This document shows positions 61,201 to 64,000 of a stretch of 64,000 nucleotides of DNA, piece after piece. Both the position numbers and the translations under genes were made by a program. Below the pieces are notes generated by a model. The model saw only the letters and a list, made by a program, of their open reading frames with translations, had not been told where the DNA came from and did no database searches. Source of the DNA: Haliea sp040221975 (GTDB lineage: Bacteria; Pseudomonadota; Gammaproteobacteria; Pseudomonadales; Halieaceae); assembly GCA_040221975.1 (NCBI GenBank), contig JAVJWR010000027.1, forward strand, positions 85,692-149,691, given 5' to 3'. Within the stretch, counting starts at the first letter, position 1. The number at the start of each line of letters is the position of its first letter.

Positions 61201-63878
61201 CCAGCAGCTATGACATCAAAGGAAGCCTTGAAGCCACAATCGATGCCCTTGGGCGCGAGAGGCAGTGGGAAATGGATGCCCTCGGGCAGGTGATTGCAGA
61301 GGTGGACCCCCTCGGCAATCGCGTAGCGCGCGAGTACGATCAGGCGGGACGCCTGACGTCGATCACTGACCAGCAGGGGAATGTGGTGACCCGAACTTAC
61401 GATGCGGCGGGTCGATTGATAACCGTTACCGATTCGGCGGGCGAACAGACGCGGTTTGGGTACGATGCGGTCGGTAATCGTACAAGCGTGACGACACCGA
61501 GCGGAGACGTTTATCAGACGGTTTACGACGAACTGGATCGTCCGGTTCGCACGGAGCGGCCGGATGGGGCGACGCAAATCAGTGGCTACGACGCCCTTGG
61601 ACGGTTGGTGTCGACCACGAATGCATTGGGTCACAGTACGTTCTTTGTTTATGACGCTAACGGCAACTTGATTCGCGTTGTCGATCCAATGGGCGGAGAG
61701 ACTGCCTTCGCCTATGACGCCGAGAACAATCGGACACTTATGATCGATGCGAATGGTCATCGCACGACCTTCACTTATGACAAGCTCAACAGGGAAGTTT
61801 TCAGGACTTTCCCGGATGGTTCCACAGAAAGCCGCGCTTACGACCCGGTAGGCAACCTGGTAGCCCTAACGGACGCTTCGGGCAAAACCACTTCCTATGA
61901 CTACGACGAGGGCCAGCGACTCATTCGGAAGCAGTACTCAGGAGGCGAAGACATTCAATTTGAATATAGTCGCATCCACAAAGTGGTCCGGTCTACGTCG
62001 AGTAGCCGCGGAAGCACGCAGTATTCCTACGATGAGTTGGGGCGTTTCGCAGGACTGGTAAATGCCGACGGCAGCGAGATATCCTATTCCTACGACGCCT
62101 GGGGACGTATTGCGTCGACTACGTTCAGGGTTTCGCCTTCTGTACCCCCGAAGACGGTTTCAAATACTTACGACGGACTGAATCGGCTCGTCGTTGTCAC
62201 TGATCCTGAAGGTCGCGAGACACACTATACCTACGATGCCGCAGGAAATCGGACTCGGACGGATTACCCCAACGGTACCAGCACGACCTATAGCTTCGAT
62301 GTTCTCAATCGCTTGACGGCAATAGTGCATCGAAGAGGGGCCGAAATATTCGACAGCATCATCTACACGCTTAACGCGATAGGTCACAGGACACGGATAG
62401 ATTACTTCAACGGCGACAGCCTGGAGCTGAGCTATGACAGCCTTCGACGGCTTACCGGAGAAAGGGAGCGCAGGTCCGGGAGCCTGGTCCGCGACGTAGT
62501 CTACGAATACGATGCGGTAGGCAACAGACTGCGCGCTAGTGATGCGGTAAGTGGTTTGGTGGACGAATTTGTGTACGACTCCGCAAACAAGCTGCTCAGC
62601 GCGGGGAGTTACCAATTTGCCTACGACCCCAGCGGAAACATGGTTCGCATGAGTGGTCCCGGTGGTATCTACCAGTATAGCTACGACCAAGACGGTCAAC
62701 TGACCGGAGTTTCCGGCTCGGCGTCTGCACGCTACGAATACAATGACGTGGGAAATCTAGTTGCAAAGACTCAGGCTGGAGTAGCCTCCAATTTTCTGGT
62801 TGACCCAAACAACAATACGGGCTTCTCTCAAGTGCTGAGCGAGTATGACGACGACGGTGAACCGAGCGCGGAGTACACCTTCGGCGCTGAACTCCTCAGC
62901 CAGAGTAGAGATGGCGACTACGCCGTCTACCACCATGATGGGCTGAAGAGCACTCGCGCACTGACCGGCGCAGACGGCACCGTGGAGAATCGCTACTCCT
63001 ATAACGCTATCGGAGTGCTTCAGGCCAGTACAGGCACCACCGAGAATGTGCATCTTTTTGCTGGCGAGCGATACGATGCTGACCTTGGGCTCTACCACCT
63101 TCGAGCTCGGTTCATGGATCCTGGACTCGGTCGCTTTGTTAGCAGGGATTCATTCGATGGCTTCTCACGAGAGCCCATGTCCATGCATAAATATCTTTAT
63201 GCAAACGCGAATCCCGCATACTTTATCGACCCGAGCGGCGCGTATAGCATCGCCGAGATAGCTGTTAAAGGCGCGATCGTTGGTACCTTGGGATTGGGCG
63301 CGTTCAAAGCAGTCGCGCTGGCTAAGGAGGCGGCCTTACGAGGCTGGGTTGCAGGGTCTGGCGTCAATCCGAATTCGGTGCCCGAGCTGCTTGCGGATCC
63401 ACAGGCGTATCGGGAGGCAGCCAAGATTATCGAGTGGTTTCATGAATGGTATGACCTCATTGAGCCCGAATTGCAGTCTGCCACGAGTCTTGGAGGAGTA
63501 GGCTATATCTCGGGGCGAACATTGGCTTGCGGTGGTCACGCGGGTGAATTGGCGGCCTTTATTAAAACCAAACGCCGCGATTTCGCGTTTAAACGATTTG
63601 AATTCAAGTCTTTCAACGAACACTATTTCTGGTCGGCATACACCGGGGAGCGAACGCAGGGAAATGTGAAGCACACTTACCTTGTTGCGCATTGGGAGGA
63701 GAAAGATCTCTATATCAACCTGGATTCGTGGAAGTACCGGGACTTTGCGCCACGGGTGCCCTACTATGGCCCGGACGATTTCTGGTCAACCTCGTCACCT
63801 GAGGCCGACGTCGCTAGGGACAAGCCGACGTACACTACACCCGGTGGAACAAGTTGTCCGATACCAGTGATTCCCTAG
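55206..63878 (+). CDS. Giant multidomain RHS/YD-repeat protein with probable C-terminal cysteine-enzyme toxin
   Basis: A 2890-residue surface protein. Domains in order: signal peptide (1-27); cohesin-like domain (28-165); sorting-signal-like TM (168-199); second signal-like TM (200-220); dockerin-like Ca loops (221-276); two Ig/cadherin domains (to 467); a cadherin-like repeat (468-1071) split by FG-GAP repeats (551-985); another Ig; PASTA (1165-1232); MopE-like Ca motif (1233-1278); RHS entry (1465-1510); dozens of YD repeats (1662-2532); RHS core ending YANANPAYFIDPSG (to 2677). The C-terminal 213 residues carry candidate catalytic Cys2775 (LACGGHAGELAAFIK), His2823 and Asp2840 (NLDSW), like a transglutaminase or papain fold. 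The toxin role is inferred from RHS architecture. Confidence 0.9.
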   Translation: MDGLSAVVSRCVCIATLLVATSFGAHAQVSLTLGNASLAAGNSGSVSATISTGGAAVALQFDILYDPAIVSLGTVNGGAALTGSHSIASNPIGPGRDRVVITTSPVVSLNAGLLATVNLAIADTAVAGTTSLTFANVVISDASAQPLTPSSLTPGTITITGAVTTPPVPEAIPSTPVWMLLLLATLLAGLVRRQLERRRAVAMSALGLLVLAPLATFTQAQNLPGDANGDGRIDAEDVRLIVERILERGVLPGDGDCNRDATINVLDTVCTQLPFVPGETAPIILGPGDRSIPAKQTFEMNLFAADPDAGATQAWSLVSGPIALSVSPEGILAWTPEIVDVGDNPVSVRVTDDTGRSDETTFDIVVFTDAVQEASNSPPQLTVPGNQSLRVGTAISAQASATDPDAGDTLSFSLIDGPAGMTIDPNTGALSWTPQANQARTADVVVEVTDAAGAVDFGSFTVTATPLNSAPTAVDDVYIARRGETLVIPAPEGVLQNDRDPQGDALAGTRLSDPGKGSIDAFSADGSFSYTPVTAEPITVGLVEKCRTAARVSAGTMSAADVDGDGDVELVALVGGGRNLLFTEVFIVDPTDCSSTTASISEDLGAASGTALTTLVNLDDDPELELVSQYFRLNDQIPFTSFPQALYAVNLDGSQLANWPAEGLSEVVSFPRFGNSFHQNASPVPVDLDGDGDTELITGFTNVGGVATFNNSYGNAVVAYDGRTGEILWEYIGGITRTVQRAATPTIVDLDMDGDTEIIWNQLVLDHEGNLLFELPVEQTIPGGGSDFLNVAIANFDNDAFPEILGIDASNFYLFSHDGAVQWQVPYDSRGFAAPYSDITVAELDGDPFPEFVMMLPSDGGSSVDRTLRAFDSDGQPLWDQVDEGFVVETFTESRSSTPVAFDFDNDGIDELIQFKARPLPMPGGGRQEGGLYIINGETGAVITFQPGVANNNYDQALTVADVDGDGSAEIITNMATEFGADTVQIWDNLPGEPFPPARGIRSGTNSHPTWINVDGSLPTSIAPHWLQPGRNGWHMIQPDIDPLEPERDSFTYRASDGEFDSATATVNIEVRPNGNPPFFLSEPDTGTSRGVAYQYTPLTVDIDPGDSVSYQLVNGPAGMTMDPADGTLSWYPEARGDYPVSIIASDTLGFSTAQIFRIAVGDPVVVPDVVGSSESTAESALTGASLGKGSVFVRSHPTIAAGTVIEQDPIAGSAADFGALVELTLSSGAGLFDRDDDGDGYSKNQGDCNDGNSAIYPGASDGNGDGIDQDCDGIDGNKTLVSIEISPGSKRVLTNQPTPLIATGIFGDGTAQNLTEIAAWTRGPTFLSATAGNFAAQATFRGITGTADVTVVDRVVEDIAPLARIDAPALGEAISAQTGITGSALDNNLLRWEIAYQYAGEDDFVLFAEGFNNLRDAPIAEFDPTTLLNGLYTIRLRVLDRGGNVSEDTTTVQVEGQLKVGNFTLRYVDLELPLNGVPIMLARTYDSRDKRVGDFGVGWRLDVNSIELRTNRELGSGWRVFRQGLSYGLVEEDVHIASLRLPGGRIEAFEMVVGPSRSPIVPFPPFSQSVSFRPLQGTLGSLESLEENNVSILDAQPGPVGLRLDSNGDVYNPTLFRYTTPDGTKIDLDTVDGIQRAETPGGQVLIFTPNSITHSNGTVVNIERDGAGRISRITDPGGFSQSYTYDANGNLRAHSDQVDAVTRFDYDANHNIIGIRDPLDRAVARNDYDEDGRLLRTTNADGRVIEFAFDAADREEVVTDADGSITVRSYDAQGNIVRVTDALGGVTQYGYDADGNVLTTTNPEGETVNFTYDSRSNLLSATDPLGHVTRYTYDSADRRTTVTDARGNVTSYRYDAAGNRVSITDPLGQTENHFYDAKGDLISVRDRAGKLTRHEYDVFGHRIATIDARGNRETFTFDANGAIVGHTDRRGNQTSYSVDARGQPLQTVDPLGNDTQYSYDPLGWRTRRTDALGNTSLTQVDTGGRPLATTDRLGNTRTSSYDIKGSLEATIDALGRERQWEMDALGQVIAEVDPLGNRVAREYDQAGRLTSITDQQGNVVTRTYDAAGRLITVTDSAGEQTRFGYDAVGNRTSVTTPSGDVYQTVYDELDRPVRTERPDGATQISGYDALGRLVSTTNALGHSTFFVYDANGNLIRVVDPMGGETAFAYDAENNRTLMIDANGHRTTFTYDKLNREVFRTFPDGSTESRAYDPVGNLVALTDASGKTTSYDYDEGQRLIRKQYSGGEDIQFEYSRIHKVVRSTSSSRGSTQYSYDELGRFAGLVNADGSEISYSYDAWGRIASTTFRVSPSVPPKTVSNTYDGLNRLVVVTDPEGRETHYTYDAAGNRTRTDYPNGTSTTYSFDVLNRLTAIVHRRGAEIFDSIIYTLNAIGHRTRIDYFNGDSLELSYDSLRRLTGERERRSGSLVRDVVYEYDAVGNRLRASDAVSGLVDEFVYDSANKLLSAGSYQFAYDPSGNMVRMSGPGGIYQYSYDQDGQLTGVSGSASARYEYNDVGNLVAKTQAGVASNFLVDPNNNTGFSQVLSEYDDDGEPSAEYTFGAELLSQSRDGDYAVYHHDGLKSTRALTGADGTVENRYSYNAIGVLQASTGTTENVHLFAGERYDADLGLYHLRARFMDPGLGRFVSRDSFDGFSREPMSMHKYLYANANPAYFIDPSGAYSIAEIAVKGAIVGTLGLGAFKAVALAKEAALRGWVAGSGVNPNSVPELLADPQAYREAAKIIEWFHEWYDLIEPELQSATSLGGVGYISGRTLACGGHAGELAAFIKTKRRDFAFKRFEFKSFNEHYFWSAYTGERTQGNVKHTYLVAHWEEKDLYINLDSWKYRDFAPRVPYYGPDDFWSTSSPEADVARDKPTYTTPGGTSCPIPVIP
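56927..56935 (+). repeat. Nine-G homopolymer inside the RHS gene
   Basis: Nine consecutive Gs encode part of ALVGGGRN in the first FG-GAP repeat. A tract of this length within a coding region can slip during replication. A change of one base would truncate the protein before its RHS cage and C-terminal domain. Confidence 0.85.
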
Positions 63879-64000
63879 TGGGCTGCGCGGCTAATTCGGT
63901 AACGTTCAGAGCGCCTGTGCCGGCGCGAATCAAGGCGTGGCTTGCCGGCAAGGGTGGCTCCCTTACCAAGAGGCACAACGCTGAGTCGCGCCGGCTGAAT

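Noticed and set aside
60190..62800. YD repeats considered as DNA-level tandem repeats
   Set aside because: The similarity is at protein level (GxxxRYxYDxxGR style); nucleotide units are too diverged to call a DNA repeat.
63879..64000. Search for an immunity gene after the RHS gene
   Set aside because: Only 122 bases remain. A short plus frame may begin here but no start, ribosome site or product can be supported.

Overview
The window is one contiguous stretch of GC-rich bacterial chromosome with short spacers, many ATGA/GTGA start-stop overlaps and a mix of housekeeping and envelope genes. A TonB-dependent receptor next to a TPR-sulfotransferase, LysR/LuxR regulators, glutarate catabolism, a KshA-like Rieske oxygenase, an alkylsulfatase, a PlsB/PlsC/GpsA block and C-terminal sorting-signal proteins together suggest a marine or aquatic gammaproteobacterium, possibly of the OM60/NOR5 (Halieaceae) type. 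That placement is inference; no 16S or marker gene is present.

Layout. 1-82: tail of a probable beta-carbonic anhydrase. 129-5129 (minus): TonB receptor, TPR-sulfotransferase and LuxR regulator. 5169-8524: a LysR regulator divergent from gcdH and a CoA-transferase, the known glutarate-utilisation arrangement. 8505-11381: a short PagL-like protein, an FAD oxidoreductase and an alpha/beta hydrolase. 11431-16677 (minus): M48 lipoprotein protease, Rieske oxygenase, membrane transporter, Tat-type aldo/keto reductase and PBP7-like peptidase. 16779-21813 (minus): a glycerophospholipid operon (HAD-acyltransferase fusion, PlsB, GpsA), each gene overlapping the next. 21894-22349: NTF2-like protein. 22421-27935 (minus): an aa3-type oxidase operon with a subunit II carrying two cytochrome c domains, two subunit III genes, subunit IV and a SCO1 copper chaperone.

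28010-33191: a two-TM stress-type protein, then a membrane Ser/Thr kinase, a lipoprotein hydrolase and a Sel1/caspase-fold lipoprotein whose catalytic His and Cys are replaced, then tRNA-Val(GAC) with a clear promoter and terminator. 33269-35540: LysR regulator divergent from a pirin, followed by a decayed FMN-reductase fragment. 35513-39918 (minus): a glycosyltransferase with a three-gene MFP/permease/ATPase exporter. 40025-47893 (plus): a sorting-signal surface protein followed by a tightly overlapped sugar cluster (degenerate phosphodiesterase-TPR, GT2, nucleotidyltransferase, epimerase, two methyltransferases). 47909-48932: a decayed partial copy of the neighbouring alkylsulfatase plus an IS481-type transposase remnant. 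49026-52641: intact alkylsulfatase, SirB-like protein and NnrS.

52684-63878 holds the most unusual locus: a CadC-like membrane regulator with a TPR-rich C-terminal half, divergent from a 2890-residue RHS/YD-repeat protein. The protein reads as cohesin-like domain, sorting-signal-like TM, second signal-like segment, dockerin-like Ca loops, Ig/cadherin domains, FG-GAP propeller, PASTA, MopE-like Ca motif, RHS cage and a C-terminal domain with a candidate Cys-His-Asp triad. It looks like a surface polymorphic toxin. A 9-G tract in its coding region could allow phase switching. The window ends 122 bases downstream, so any immunity gene is out of view.
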